From: Dryococelus australis
Lineage: Eukaryota; Arthropoda; Insecta; Phasmatodea; Phasmatidae
Direction of reading: 5' to 3'
Assembly: GCA_029891345.1 (NCBI GenBank)
Contig: CM056995.1
Coordinates: 218,182,547-218,246,546, forward strand
DNA: 64,000 nt
Part shown: piece by piece, positions 51,456-62,806 of the stretch
Layout: every line of letters starts with the position of its first letter
How positions within the stretch are numbered: position 1 is the first letter of the stretch
Notes under the pieces: generated by a model
Seen by the model: only the letters and a program-made list of their open reading frames with translations
What the model was told of the DNA's origin: nothing
Database searches by the model: none
Translations under genes and position numbers: made by a program

Positions 51456-52060
51456 TCAGCTTATCTTTAGCTGAAGAAGCCTGAGTTGTTCTTTGGGGCT
51501 GCTCTCCGGAGGTTCGGGCGATATGATGCTGTCCATGTCTTTTTCCTTGCTGGGGCAGTGTTGGACTTCAAAATCAAACTTGGAGAGAGAGAGAGGTCCC
51601 ATCTTCCAAACTTGGCCTTGTTGTTGCGAGAATCCCTCAGCCACTTAGTGCTTTGCTGTCAGTTCTGAATATATAAAATGAGCTTCCTCCAGGTAGTAGC
51701 AGTATTTCCGGATAGCCCAAATCACAGCGAGGCACTCTTGCTTGTTACTATGGTATTTCTGTTCGGTGCTGTTGCGCTGGGTGTTGGCATATGCTATCAC
51801 GAGAAGCTTGCCGTCTGGGTCCTCCTGATAAAATACGGCACCTAGACAGTTTTGGCACACGTCAGTCTGCAGAATAAGTGGTCCTTCTCCTTGTGATTCA
51901 TGCAGACTGTGAATGTGTTGGAAGCTGATTTTGATGGCCTGGAATGCAGTGCGGTGTTCCGGTATCCACCGCAATCGTGCTTCTTTTTCCAGCAATGAGT
52001 GCAGTGATGCCATGAGGTCGGCGATGTTGGGCATGAAGTCTGACGCATGCCGAATATTGA
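51456..52060 (-). pseudogene. Ty3/gypsy RNase H domain remnant
   Basis: The frame 52034-51645 begins with the RT thumb residues FMPNIADLMASLHSLL and continues with the RNase H-like domain: LILQTDVCQNCLGAVF (with the first catalytic Asp), VIAYANTQRNSTEQKY and ECLAVIWAIRKYCYYL. The frame 51644-51456 then continues with GPLSLSKFDFEVQHCPSKEK, the usual end of this domain before the linker to integrase. A frameshift or stop separates the two frames. Confidence 0.85.
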
Positions 52061-52078
52061 GTTATATCAAACGACTAA

Positions 52079-53342
52079 GGCTGTTTCTGAATTCTCACTG
52101 TATACTTGTTAAGTTTATACATTTGTGTACTAACAGTGATGTGTACTATTCGTGTACTTGTTGAAATTATTTGGACAGATCAGCTATTCATGTTAGACTG
52201 GTCCAACATTCTGGTGGAAATATCAGAAACTGTGTGACAACAGAAAAATTTTGTGCAGTATGGTGTTATATATACGTTACAACATCTATGGTTACGGATT
52301 AAGTAAACACACATAACCTTATAAATATTTATTTATTTTTGTCATGGTTTGGACATTGACATTTTACTAGTTTAAGTGCTGAAACTTGGCGTTAGCCGGA
52401 AATGAGGAATTAATAGGAGCATTAGTGGGTGTATTTTATTTACAGGACAGAAATTAAAGGCGACCAGGAAATATTGTTGTACACTGGTTGCTTGGCAGAG
52501 CAGCAAGACAACAGGTGTGTGTTGTTTTGAACGAAAACTAATACAAATACGCCAATATAATGTCTGTGTTTGGTCGTTGTACACTTTGAGTACAAATTGT
52601 ATGAAAGAAAAACAAATTGCAGAAATATAGAAAGTCTTGCACCCCGATATCCTGAGGTTATGTTCATCTGTTCAGCTTTTCTCAAGTTCAGAAGTATTCA
52701 TACCATATCAATAGCCTAGGGATATTGCTTTATCACGTCATTTGAAGAGTGTAAACAAATTAGGATAGTTGTTATGGGATTTGTTGCATTTATTAGGATA
52801 GTTGTTATGGGATTTGTTGCATTTATATATCTATGTAAAGGGGCATTACACAGAATCTGGCATTCTTTCCTCGTCCCTCGACGTACCATACCAAGAAAGA
52901 TAAATACAATTCAGCGGGGTTTGTAATAACTTGAAAATGTGGATTAAAAATGTAATATTATTTGTAAGCATGCACCTGGGAAATATGTTATAGAGGTGTA
53001 CAAATCGCACAGAATTTTATTCATAATTCAAAACACATTTACCAAACTGACAATTATTTAAGCATACAACAAAACAACATTTTGTAAATACTTATTAAGT
53101 TTTAAAACTTGCGAGTTTTATAACTACAAAACATACAAGTTAATTTTCACATCTGAAATACAATATAGTGACAGTCGTAAGTACACAAGTATGCCCAACA
53201 AGTATACAATTTCAAATACTTACCAAGTATAGATCCTGTGTGTACTATACTGGGAATTTGAACAGTGCAAATATACATGGAGATGTCACTCCCCGGGACA
53301 AGTATGCACAAGTATGCATTTTTTAAGAATGCAGAAACAACC
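52079..53342. mobile_element. PIF/Harbinger-like non-autonomous element
   Basis: The left end is GGCTGTTTCTGAATTCT (52079) and the right end in reverse is GGTTGTTTCTGCATTCT (15 of 17). TAA flanks both sides (52076-52078 and 53343-53345), the 3-bp target duplication of the PIF/Harbinger superfamily. Subterminal (A/G)TACTTGT motifs recur on both arms. A 33-bp tandem duplication lies at 52759-52824. No transposase. It lies within the gap that separates the RT and RNase H parts of the gypsy pol remnant. Confidence 0.85.
52759..52824. repeat. Tandem 33-bp duplication
   Basis: Two adjacent identical 33-bp units beginning ATTAGGATAGTTGTTATGGG, inside the PIF/Harbinger-like element. Confidence 0.9.
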
Positions 53343-53449
53343 TAAGACTCATCCTAATGTGTTATTACCAAACCAAGAAGGAACCATAGATGGCTAAATG
53401 ATTGTTTCTCGTGTAGTGACAGTTACAGACATGTGGTATTTCCCACTGG

Positions 53450-54200
53450 TTCCAGAACAGACTTTACCTCATTACTCACGTAATTCTACATAACCCGAGG
53501 AAGAATCAAACCTAACACATTATTCACGAGCGCATACAGGATCACTCCCAGCCTAGTGGGCGGTTACAACACGTGAATTAAACGTGGTTTCCAAGCGGCC
53601 ACAGTAACACGTCAGCCTCTTCCCGACGCATCTGGCAGACAGAGTGTCGCCACACCAGCGAAGCCTTCCCGATGATGGCTGAGCACAGAGGGTAGATTCT
53701 CCCACCCGTTCACTCCGGGCAGACATCACAGAGGGATTTCACAGTCCCCACTCCAGCCCTGGCATGGGCCAGCCGAGCGCACTATATAAGGTAGTGCACG
53801 GCCGAAGATGCCAGTTATTTTCTCCAGTAGCTCACCTCAACACGTCTGTGCTAGGGCTCTGGTAACTTGTAGGGATACCAGGCCAGGCATAACCAACAGC
53901 TTCTTCAGCAACAGCGAAACCGCAGAGTGGAGCCAAAAGTACCATACCATCCTTTGCGGTAACTCATTGCCCAATACTTCAAAGGAGACTATTGGAACCA
54001 GCCGACTTACTGCTTCAGCAGAGCCAACGAAACAGGTACCTGAATGCCCTGGTAAATCTGCCCTTCCTAAACGGGCTAGTGTAATGGTAAGACATATTGC
54101 GGTACCGTCCACACCTAATTTTGTGCCAAGTTGCCAACCTACATGACCAGTGTTAACACCTAGCAGAAAACCAACTCAGAGTAAATAAGTTGTTATAGCC
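53450..54200 (+). mobile_element. LTR, family B, plus strand
   Basis: Aligns with the reverse complement of the window start: GGCAGACAGAGTGTCGCCAC (53634-53653), TTCTCCCACCC, then a promoter-like ACTATATAAGG (53781-53791), then CTCCAGTAGCTCACCTCAAC (53822-53841) and GCTAGGGCTCTGG. The open frame at 53808-54146 lies wholly in this LTR and is not taken as a gene. Its right side abuts the RT remnant at 54235, so it lies, with the Harbinger-like element, between the RT and RNase H parts of pol. Confidence 0.75.
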
Positions 54201-54234
54201 AGAGCGCGACTGACCTAGCGGAAAGCCAAACCAC

Positions 54235-55092
54235 TTTGACCAAGTCTAAGCGAAACGCGTCAAGTCTCGTATCCAGTCACACAACCCGAGAAAGTGTCAG
54301 AGTTGCTTCTTTGTGCGTCGTTCCTCAGCTTCTTGTATAGCCCACTGATTTTTCTTGCGGGAATTTGCCTTTTGTTGAAACTACGTGACCTAGTGTGGCT
54401 ACCTACGTGACGAAGTGACTCTTTGAAAACTTGGCCGCCATGCCGTGGAACTCCAGCCTCTCCAATACTCATTGCAAATGTGTGAGATGCTCTTCCCAAG
54501 ACTTGGAATATACGATCACGTTGTAGTAGGCGAAGCAGAACTGTCCAGTGTAGCCAGTCAAAACTTTGGCTGACATGAGTTGTTGCAGGTGCATTCTTGA
54601 GTCCGAAGGGCATGCCTCCAAACTGTAGTGTCTCTCCTTCCGGTGGCGTGAATACAGTATACTGGCAGCTGTCAGGATGCACTTCTATTTGCCATTAACC
54701 AGACTGCATATCCAAGATGCTGAAGATTTTTGCCTCACCTATATCCCGCAAAGTGTGCACTAGGTCGAGGGTGGGTGGAGGAATCGGTAGCGTTGCATCG
54801 TTTAGGGCCTTGTAATTTACATAGAACCTTAACTGTCTTTTTTTTTTTTTACAATGTGAGAGTTGTAGACTGAGTCCGATGGCTCGACGATTCCCTGGCG
54901 TTTCATGCCCTCCAGCTGCTCCATTATTAGGTGGTGACACCTAGCTGAAACCTTGTATAGACGGTTGTATATGGGTGTCGATGAGTTTAACAATATCTCA
55001 TGCTGAATGGTGCAGGTCTTACGCAGTGTTCCCCCAGGTCTAATAGCTTCTGCGTGCTCGTCAAAGACTTCCTTTATTTGTTGGAACTGCAC
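54235..55092 (-). pseudogene. Ty3/gypsy reverse transcriptase remnant
   Basis: In order on the minus strand: IQHEILLNSSTPIYNRLYKV and MKRQGIVEPSDS (fingers), RFYVNYKALND, then YTVFTPPEGETLQFGGMPFG and LKNAPAT (palm). The catalytic Y.DD box is destroyed: the equivalent place reads FCFAYYNVIVYS (about 54535-54500), without the Asp pair. The thumb-type sequence FLGLCDWIR follows near 54270-54245. At least three frameshifts and a poly(A)/poly(K) run (54839-54851) are present. The 3' part of the domain is separated by some 2.2 kb of inserted DNA. Dead copy. Confidence 0.85.
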
Positions 55093-55152
55093 CTCCGTAA
55101 ACTCGTGGTCAATCTCCTCTTCGCAGAGGACTTGACTCTTCTGGTGGTAGGG

Positions 55153-55516
55153 TCATTGTTCCCAGTTCACGGTTACGTGGTGGTAGTCGCCCAGGTATAC
55201 TTTCCTTTGCCCGTGGTCCATTATGCATTGTTGCTGCTGAAGCCAGGGGTTACCTAGTATCAAATCTTCCTGGATGTCAAGTGACACAACGAACTCTGCT
55301 TGGGTCTTGAGTTTGGGTAGTTCAACAGTAAGGGTTGTACGGCCGTCGACAGTAAGCATGCATTCCGGTTTTGCCATTCTCAAGGTCTTTTTTTGGATGG
55401 CGTAGTGTGGCCTGCTGGTCTTCAGTGAGGATATCTCGCTTGATGAAATTGCCAGAAGCAGTTGAATCAAGCAGTTCCACTACATTCTTCCTGTTGACGT
55501 GAACTTTGATGCGCAA
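55153..55516 (-). pseudogene. Retroviral-type aspartic protease remnant
   Basis: The frames 55516-55322 and 55470-55153 overlap with a shift. The active-site region reads VVELLDSTASGNFIKRDIL, where D(S/T)GA is expected, so the glycine of the triad is lost. Further on, EFVVSLDIQEDLILGNPWLQ carries the conserved ILGNPWL flap-end segment. Position between gag and RT is as in Ty3/gypsy elements. This is inactive on sequence grounds. Confidence 0.75.
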
Positions 55517-55542
55517 GGCTTTGGATACTTCACCGTCCTAAT

Positions 55543-56396
55543 CTAGGAGCAGGACGGTTTGCCCTTCTTGTCCAACGGCGTCGCCCCTGTTGATTCGCCT
55601 GCAGTGTTTCCCTTTTGCGGGGTACTGTTCTGATTCAACTCTGCTTGGGTAGTATATGGCATGCGTTTCGTGCCCCTTCTTCCATTCGCTACTGCCTTTG
55701 CGTAAGCTGCTGTTTGCAATCTCTGTTGAAATGTTATGCGAGGCAAGACCAACACTTTGGAAGGCGTGTAGCTGGCGGTGCAGGTGACTGCGATTGGTTA
55801 TGGCGTTCAGATGGCTTGTCTGACTCTGCTTGCCGTGGTAACAACAGGCAGGCTACCTCCACACGCAACATTCCTCATCTCCATCGGGAAAATTCCTATA
55901 CTACATTTGTACCTTTCTGTGCACAAAAATTTCAACTTCCTCGTCTGGCGTCTGGGTGCAGCTATAAAATTCCGTAATGAGGCTCACCCGTACCGCTTTG
56001 CCTTTAAATTGTTGTGCGAGTCGGCTACTGAGTTGGTCCCACTCCGAAACAAATTTGCTGTATTTCTGCCACCAGTCAATGGCTTCTCTGGCACTTCATC
56101 TATGCGAAGTTCCTGTTCGCATTCGGCCGTGAACATTAGTGGGTCCTCGTGAGGTTGTCTCGCAAACTGTGGCAATTGTAGCTTGCCCAAGCAGTGAGTG
56201 ATGCTGTGGTGGGAGGTCGGTCCAGGATTATATGGTCTGTAGTACGAGGTGCATCGGCAGACCTTGCATTGATATGCCATTCCGTGTCGGGTAAATCGCT
56301 CTTCTGGCCATCCGATGCAGTTGTGGTGGTAGGTTTCACCACACGATACATTGCACTGTATGGCTCCCGTGCCCTGGGCAATTTATCCAATTGCAC
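55543..56396 (-). pseudogene. Ty3/gypsy gag remnant
   Basis: Minus-strand frames include LPQFARQPHEDPLMFTAECE, a gag core start like HGRPYEDPESFIRECGKELR at 16345 (+), and in another frame the C-terminal SQ/TP-rich AELNQNSTPQKGNTAGE just before the protease. No intact zinc knuckle was found. Frame changes near 55980-56280 and 55755 break the product. Confidence 0.7.
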
Positions 56397-56699
56397 TACG
56401 CCGTCTGCCGTGTTCTGCAGTCATTCCACCGGTACTCTAGGCCATCAATGTAGTGGGGTTCATCCACCCAGCCAAGGCAGGAATAATGATACCATTGTTG
56501 TTGGCAATGGGCGCACTGGATTCTGTGGTTTCACGTTCCGGGGCAGCTCAATTTCGAACAGCGGGTGTTCCATTGTGGCTGCAGCTGTGCAGTCGAGCAT
56601 GTGCTCGCTCATGTTGCTGTGGACATTTTGGTTGCGGTTTTGGGCACTACGGGGGGGTTTTCTGGACTCCCTGAAGTCCAGACGGATCTTGACTGGGTC

Positions 56700-57160
56700 T
56701 GGCTGACCTGTTCGTGTTACCTAGTCAGTACTATAACAGCAAAAAACCCTACGTTGGGCACCAGGAAAACTCTTACTCCCCTTCTTCTTGACACATGACG
56801 CCTTGGCTGACTGTTGAGCACTATGTCAGGGATAGTTTGATTTTTTCAGGCGCAATCTTTTGACGGGGTTGCTAGTTTCTATTTAGTCCCTATGTGGCAC
56901 TGGTGCATGTCCAGTATAGAGGACTAGCCTGGTAGTTTAGCGGCAGGGCACAAAGTCCGGTGCGGACATTTCAGGTTGTTAGCTTTGGGCAAGGTACCTG
57001 GGCGATGCGAGACCTCGGTGGTAGGCTTGACATTGGGGGTTTCAGTAGGGCGTACGTGTGCTGCAGGTAAGTTAATGATATGACTTCTCACGTTCAATCG
57101 TGCTGGTGGAGGCAGAGCAACTGGTTCCCGTCTGAAGTTTGCAGTAGTAACTGTTGTTGG
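56700..57160 (-). pseudogene. ORF1-like tail and PBS-like motif upstream of gag
   Basis: Minus-strand bases 56958-56911 encode FVPC, a Arg followed by a stop, and then LVLYTGHA, the recurrent ORF1-like tail with one nonsense change. About 150 bp downstream (56765-56740), before gag, lies CCTGGTGCCCAACGTAGGG, the same motif as at 10087 (+). The block 56799-57160 is similar in nucleotide sequence to 40830-41210. No LTR could be recognised beyond 57160. Confidence 0.55.
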
Positions 57161-59062
57161 CAGGAAACTATTTACAACTTGTATTTCGGTTATGTGGTAT
57201 TGTGAAATCGTATGAAAATAACTATTTTAATCGAGAGACAGTATCCTCTTAATTTATGGAACAGTTATTATCATGTTTTATTTCTTGAAAGAAGTTATTG
57301 AATTCGCTTTAATTAACCTTAATTAATCCTTAGAATCGTAATGCAGACCAAAAAATTATAATCATCATTGATTACCATCACCCTGCCAACTGTTTCTGTC
57401 GCACAGTGTGTGAACAGACCACATCAACTGGCCTGCCTGTAATCCTCACGTATGTGATGCTGTGAAAATGAAAATTCACAAGTATTCCCATCTGAATCAG
57501 GATCACATACGGAGGAGAGAAGGTTGACGTTAATCGGAGCCGGCTGCCCTACCCAAGGGACAGACCTGTCGCTCCAGCCAGTTCAGAGAATGAATAAGGT
57601 AAGGCGAGATGGGGGTGGAGATTTAGTAGAATGAAGATAGGTAGGAAATGGGAATCCCCTGAGGAAACCCCCACACCACTGCAATGTCTACCACACACAG
57701 AAAAATCCTGCTTGTTGAGACCTATGCATGTGATGCAGTAAGTTACATTGTGTAGCAATTTCGTACTTGCCACTTTACCTGATCAAATGCTTTGCAGTCA
57801 CATGTTCCTTGCAACTTGCATGACTTTCTTCATGGAAATCTGAGAATTTTCTTTTTGAAATCATGAACAAACACATTATCTTTTGCAGTTTTCTTACCAG
57901 ACTTGCTGCTCGTATGAATTATTAAGATAATCACATTTGCTGTTGTTGTATCTTTACCATCTTGAAGGACAACCCTCTCTTCAAATTCACCTTATTTCAC
58001 TTCTCTGTACACTGGGTTCAATTCTCAGTCCATAGTGATTTCAGTAGATTTGTTCCCCATTCCTGCTCCTCTGGGCAACTTGCTCATCTCCAATTACCTT
58101 GCTGTTGAGGAGATGCTAAGCCTGCCTGCCTGTCACTTCTCTCTATACCTTTACTTATGCAATCTCTTGTTCATTTTGATGAGTGTACGATCTCAAAGAA
58201 TCTTCACCTTTTGTCAAAAATTGTTTTCCGTCGGATATTTTCCTTGGACCACAATACTTTTGCATAAACTTATTTTTAAAGATTTACTTTTTTTTTTTTT
58301 ATTCGTAGCATTGATACATCCTCCAGACATCAAAAATATTTCCCTGCACAGGACAGTAACACTAGATAGGGCCTGTGTGTATATCAGCTTTAAGTATAGT
58401 AGTTCAAATTGACAGATAAAGTGCATACATTTCCAGGCAAAATTGTCTTACTGTATAAACCCAGTTATATTTTAATTCTCACTCATAAATTTTCCGTATG
58501 CATCATTTGCAAAATGGTGTAAAGCTACTTTATTTTAATTTTGGAGCATAGATAAATTGCTCTCAGGTATTTGAGAAATACTCAGACTTCTAATAATGTA
58601 ATACTTCATGTGGTGCAAAGAAAAAATGCAGATAACTGCAAAACATCTAACATTTATTCCTATTCATGTAAGTAACACTGCTTAACAAAATTTGCACAGA
58701 GGGTTACAGTCAGATGCAGCCACTTTCTGCTATTGATCCCTAAACCTCCCTTCAAAATATACAAAATTATCTTTTAAAACGTAATTACAATATTGGCAAA
58801 TACCAACAGTAATTTTGGACTGAAATTATTTTAGAACATCAGAAATTTCCTAAAACTCCCATTCTCTCTTTTATACTGTTGTTTACCATTTTTCATATAG
58901 ACTATAGTAGTACACAAACATTGCCTAAAAATCTAATTGTGCTCACCCACTATAAAATTTTTTATTCTGCTAACATTTTTGCACAGCAAATTTTGCTACA
59001 ATTTCTCGGAAACCTGAAAAATCTTATCAAACAAACAATTAGTACACACCTTGTATGATATA
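57161..59062. other. Intron sequence, nothing recognised
   Basis: AT-rich with poly(T) near 58288-58300. The open frames at 58035-58412 (both strands) show no known domain. A TA dinucleotide at 59061-59062 precedes the pogo-like element. Confidence 0.55.
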
Positions 59063-61094
59063 CAGTAGAGTCCCGTTATAGCGAGATGTCACGGTTCCAG
59101 GTTCTATCTTCGCTATAAGAGTGTCCTTGCTCTTCCCGAATTACACCAATTTTGATCCCCAGTAAGGCCTACTACTTAAAAATCAACCTAAAATTGCTTT
59201 TAAATTGTGTTCAAACCACCATAATGTAAAAATATCCTGTTATATGAAAACTGTTGTGTCAAAATTAGCGGAAAATCTGACCGCGCCACGTAAGTATAGC
59301 GGCTGAACCTGCTATCAGTTGCTCGACCTACGCAGCAAGGTTCCGCAATCAGTTGCCTGGCCTACCCAACATATCCCACTATCGCTTACTCAGCCGCCGA
59401 AGCACTGCCCTGCAAGTGATAACTCGCCCGTCCAGCTCTGCACGACCGCCTTAAACCAAATACCAGTATTTACTGGCATAATTCTCGCACCTATTGTACA
59501 GGATTTTAGTGCAAAAATTAGGGTGCGTGAATTATGCAAGGAATCGCCAAGACACGTGCATGTAAACATTAAAATGGGGTCTACTGTAAGTATTCCTTCG
59601 CCAACCACGGGGTATACGGTTTTTTTTTAAACACAGCACTTTATTTATTGATAACAGATATGAAGGTACATATTCAAAATTAAATCATTCGTGTGCTGGG
59701 GCTAGCAGCGAAAACACTGCCGTGTGCATGTAGCTGGGCGAGCGCCTAGATCCTCTGCAGCGTGGCCGAGCGAGCTCCTAGATCCTCAGTAGCATGGCCG
59801 GGCGCTGCGTTTTGCCGCTGTCACTCGTCCCTAGATTCTGGGCAGCGCAGCTGTCGGTTGGTCGCTACACGATTATTCTGGCAGGCGGCCGCCGCCTGCC
59901 ACTGCCATCATTACAGGTCCGGTTCACTTCGTAACAGCGGCCCGGTATTGGGAGAACATGACAAGCACGTTAAACTGAGAAACAATGAATTTTTGGCTTC
60001 TCTATTGCTGTGTTGCTCTGCATACGCAATTACCTGAAGTTTAAATGCAGCAGTTTGACTGGCATATTTACCCATTATGTATTTGTACTAAATAAAAATG
60101 AATATAAATATGAACTATTCCCTTTGCATTAAAAAACCACCTGCATGCAAATAAACTCCGTGACTGTTTTTGTTTGCGTGTTTGCAGCGTGGGCGCAGCA
60201 GCCAAAAATTGATAACGGGACCAGTGACAGTGACCTTGAAGTGTCAGCGACCTGGTGCGGTTGAACAAAGCGTGTGCCATGCATGTCAATTAGCATTACA
60301 TGCTTCGTTGAGAGAAACATGCTGCATGAAATAAGAAAGGAAAAGTTTTTTTTTTTCCCCTAATTCGGCACCATAAAAACAGGGGCGTGAATTGTGTCAA
60401 TGTGAGAATTATGCCAGTAAATACGTTAGTGACTGGAAAATTATATGTTTTCAACTAACAAAACCTGCATGGTGCGAGACTTACTCAAAACCAGCAAAAA
60501 TTCAAGAAAACTTTATAAAAATGGATTCAAATTTAGTTCGTTATAGCACAGCGATAAACTGTAGTAGTAGTTGTGTCCCTATCTTTGATTGGTATGCCAC
60601 AGTATGGGAAAAAACCAGCAAAAATCTGTTAATATGTAGCTATATTTGATTCTAGCTATGGCTTGGACTGTTATGTTTAAATGAAATTAGTTTTCGTTTA
60701 ACAATAATGTTCGACCCACATACACCAAGTTGTTTGAAACCAAACACAGTTGACAGCACAATGACAGTGAATTGGTTCATAAAAACGATGAGAAGGGGGT
60801 TAGGTGGCAAGGCGGAAGAATGTGACACTTGAGAGCGGCACAAGGTATTTAGGGAAACAAGGTGTGGCGGGGCGAGGGAGTGGAGATACAGCAGACAGAT
60901 ATCAAAAGCGCACTTCACATGGTCACAAGTCCCGCCGTAAGCCTGCTTCACACCGATCTCGCCGCACATGTTTCAACTTGTAAAATTACAATTTTTCATG
61001 GAATATTTTTGTGATTGTTTGATGGTTCCTCAAAAAGACCTCTTTATACCCGTGTCCTCGCAGTTGCCATATTCACTACAATGGGAGTCTACTG
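59063..61094. mobile_element. pogo/Tigger-like non-autonomous element
   Basis: The left end is CAGTAGAGTCCCGTTATAGC and the right end in reverse is CAGTAGACTCCCATTGTAGT, with TA on both outer sides, as expected for Tc1/mariner-pogo integration. About 2.0 kb. The middle contains a second, inner inverted repeat (about 59460-60430). No DDE transposase frame remains; the frame at 60968-61336 runs across the right border and is not a gene of the element. Confidence 0.8.
59460..60430. mobile_element. Inner inverted-repeat element nested in the pogo-like copy
   Basis: GTATTTACTGGCATAATTCTC (first 20 bases at about 59467-59486) is matched in reverse near 60403-60423 (GAGAATTATGCCAGTAAATAC, given here one base beyond the shared core). 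Adjacent bases also match with gaps. The interior is GC-richer (59700-59940). A MITE nested in the larger element is the simplest reading; exact target duplication not determined. Confidence 0.6.
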
Positions 61095-62555
61095 TAATAA
61101 CAAACAATTCTAATATGTTGTTATACAAGTTCCAAGATGGTCCAAAAATTCACAGTGTATTTCTGTCTCATTTGAAAATTCTATCAGCAAACAGCAGTGC
61201 ACTCCAAAATAATAACAGTTTTAATCTAGATCAATATAAATTACTTGGCCAGCCATGGAAAAATGTACAGCTGTTACACTATGAATGGAATCCACCACCA
61301 TTGATCAAAAACTTTTACTTACAGTTTTTGACATAGCTTGCTGGTGAATTTCTCTCCCCGATAAAACCACATACCACCAAGGCACATTCCTGCTGTTCTT
61401 CAAAGTTTTTCTTCATTAATTGATTTAGCAATAATGAGACACCGCAATTAACAGGAAGCATAAAACCATAATTTTGCATCATTCGTAGTCATGTCTGAAT
61501 CCTTCATCATGGCACACACTCCAGAAAATGCACCAATTCACATGTGCGTTGTAACTTAGTGTCAGTACCAACTTACCCACTATTCAGTACAACACTACCA
61601 TGAATCACCACAACTCCCAACAAGTTTCATTACACATTATATCACGGTAGGTCAGAACAACAAGCGTTCTTAATCAAATTATCTGGCACTTCAAAATCAG
61701 CAGCTCCGCACTTTTCCAAAACTCAAAATAGGTGGACGGCAAAACTCCAAACTTGCATAAGTAATTCCAGGCCACATAGATGTGAGCATGATACAAATTG
61801 CCACAAACAATGACTCCCTTACCTACCTAACTCAAACACACTTACAGTCTTTAATGCATGTACACATCCAACACAGTACAAAATGAGATATCAAACACCA
61901 CTGAGCATAAGTCACATAGCCATTAATGATGACATCTTTGCAAACAAATATCCACTATAAATAGAAATAAAACCACAGTATTGCTCAAGTCATAGTATAC
62001 TTTTTTAAATTTATAACAAAATGCGTAGAAATATCTAAATTTAACAATGAGGCAACAAAGTGTCAGTGTTAAATTTGCTGTTGTAGTTGTGTATTGCCAC
62101 AAAGTAATATGGTGAACCATGTTCATTCTGCAAGTCATGGTGGCATAGTTAAGCTCTTTTGGTGACATCTAATTAGTTACAGCAACATATCTATAGTAAT
62201 TTATTTATTCCAAATCCAATCAGAAAATCAGTCTTATTCCTAACCTGAGTGTGTCTACTCTCTTGTCCACATTCTCTTTGACGCTACATACTTTATCAAA
62301 ACATTAACCTAAAATAGATTTTTTTTAAAAATTTCTCATCAGTTGTGAAGCATTATAAATATTTTTAACCTAATTTCAAGAACTTATTCTCGAGTCTTAC
62401 TTACCATACTGAATAGCCAATAGTTTTCAGGTATTTGTGCAATCTGTTAGTAAATTTTTCCCTCCTCTTCTTCCTCCTTCCCCTGCCATTTTCGGTATAA
62501 ATAGAAATAAATTAATTTTTATTATTGTGCTTTTCACGTTTTGAATGTTTTGCAG
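61095..62555. other. Intron sequence to the last rabaptin exon
   Basis: AT-rich, no element or gene recognised. Ends in the acceptor GAATGTTTTGCAG at 62543-62555. Confidence 0.6.
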
Positions 62556-62723
62556 CAACATTGTCGGCACTGTGGGCGGATCTTTTGCAGTAATTGCCTG
62601 TCTCACGCTGTGATGAGTGGACCAAACCAGCGTCCTTCGAGGGTTTGTGATGTGTGCCATACTTTGTTAGTACGAAACACTGCACCATATTTCAGCACGG
62701 AGCCACCGCACACACCAGACTGA
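62556..62723 (+). CDS. Rabep1: Rabaptin-5-like protein, last coding exon, second half of FYVE finger
   Basis: Acceptor TTTTGCAG|CAA, phase 0, matching the phase-0 donor at 26309; 55 codons then TGA at 62721-62723. It supplies the rest of the FYVE finger: QHCRHCGRIFCSNC (Cys pairs 3-4 and 5-6), then RPSRVCDVC (RVC motif and Cys pair 7-8), then a short tail ending in TEPPHTPD. With the first Cys pair from the exon at 26082, all eight zinc ligands are present. The basic motif is normally R(R/K)HHCR; here the spliced form has Gln in place of the first His. The upstream frame open to 62541 is intron. Translation ends the protein 25 or so residues after the last Cys. Confidence 0.93.
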   Translation, partial: QHCRHCGRIFCSNCLSHAVMSGPNQRPSRVCDVCHTLLVRNTAPYFSTEPPHTPD

Positions 62724-62800
62724 GTTACTCCATCTCGCCCAAAGTCCAAGAGTTAGTAGTTGTCTGCAGTGGTTCTTCACTTTGGTTTTTGTTTGCTTAG

Positions 62801-62806
62801 AATAAA
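62801..62806 (+). promoter_or_regulatory. Proximal polyadenylation signal AATAAA
   Basis: Canonical hexamer 78 bp after the stop codon of the rabaptin-like gene, with a moderately T/G-rich stretch downstream (TTAGTGTGTTTG near 62828). Use is inferred, not shown. Confidence 0.5.

Noticed and set aside
53808..54146. Open frame ending in a tail like the recurrent ORF1 (TPNFVPSCQPT)
   Set aside because: The whole frame lies in a family B LTR, downstream of its TATA-like site, and aligns with non-coding parts of the other copies; the tail similarity is short and probably chance.
60968..61336. 122-codon frame as a transposase fragment
   Set aside because: It crosses the right end of the pogo-like element and has no DDE or helix-turn-helix signature.
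62541..62555. Start of the last exon at the upstream in-frame position 62541
   Set aside because: TTTTGCAG at 62548-62555 is a good acceptor, and phase-0 joining to the exon at 26309 gives an uninterrupted FYVE finger.
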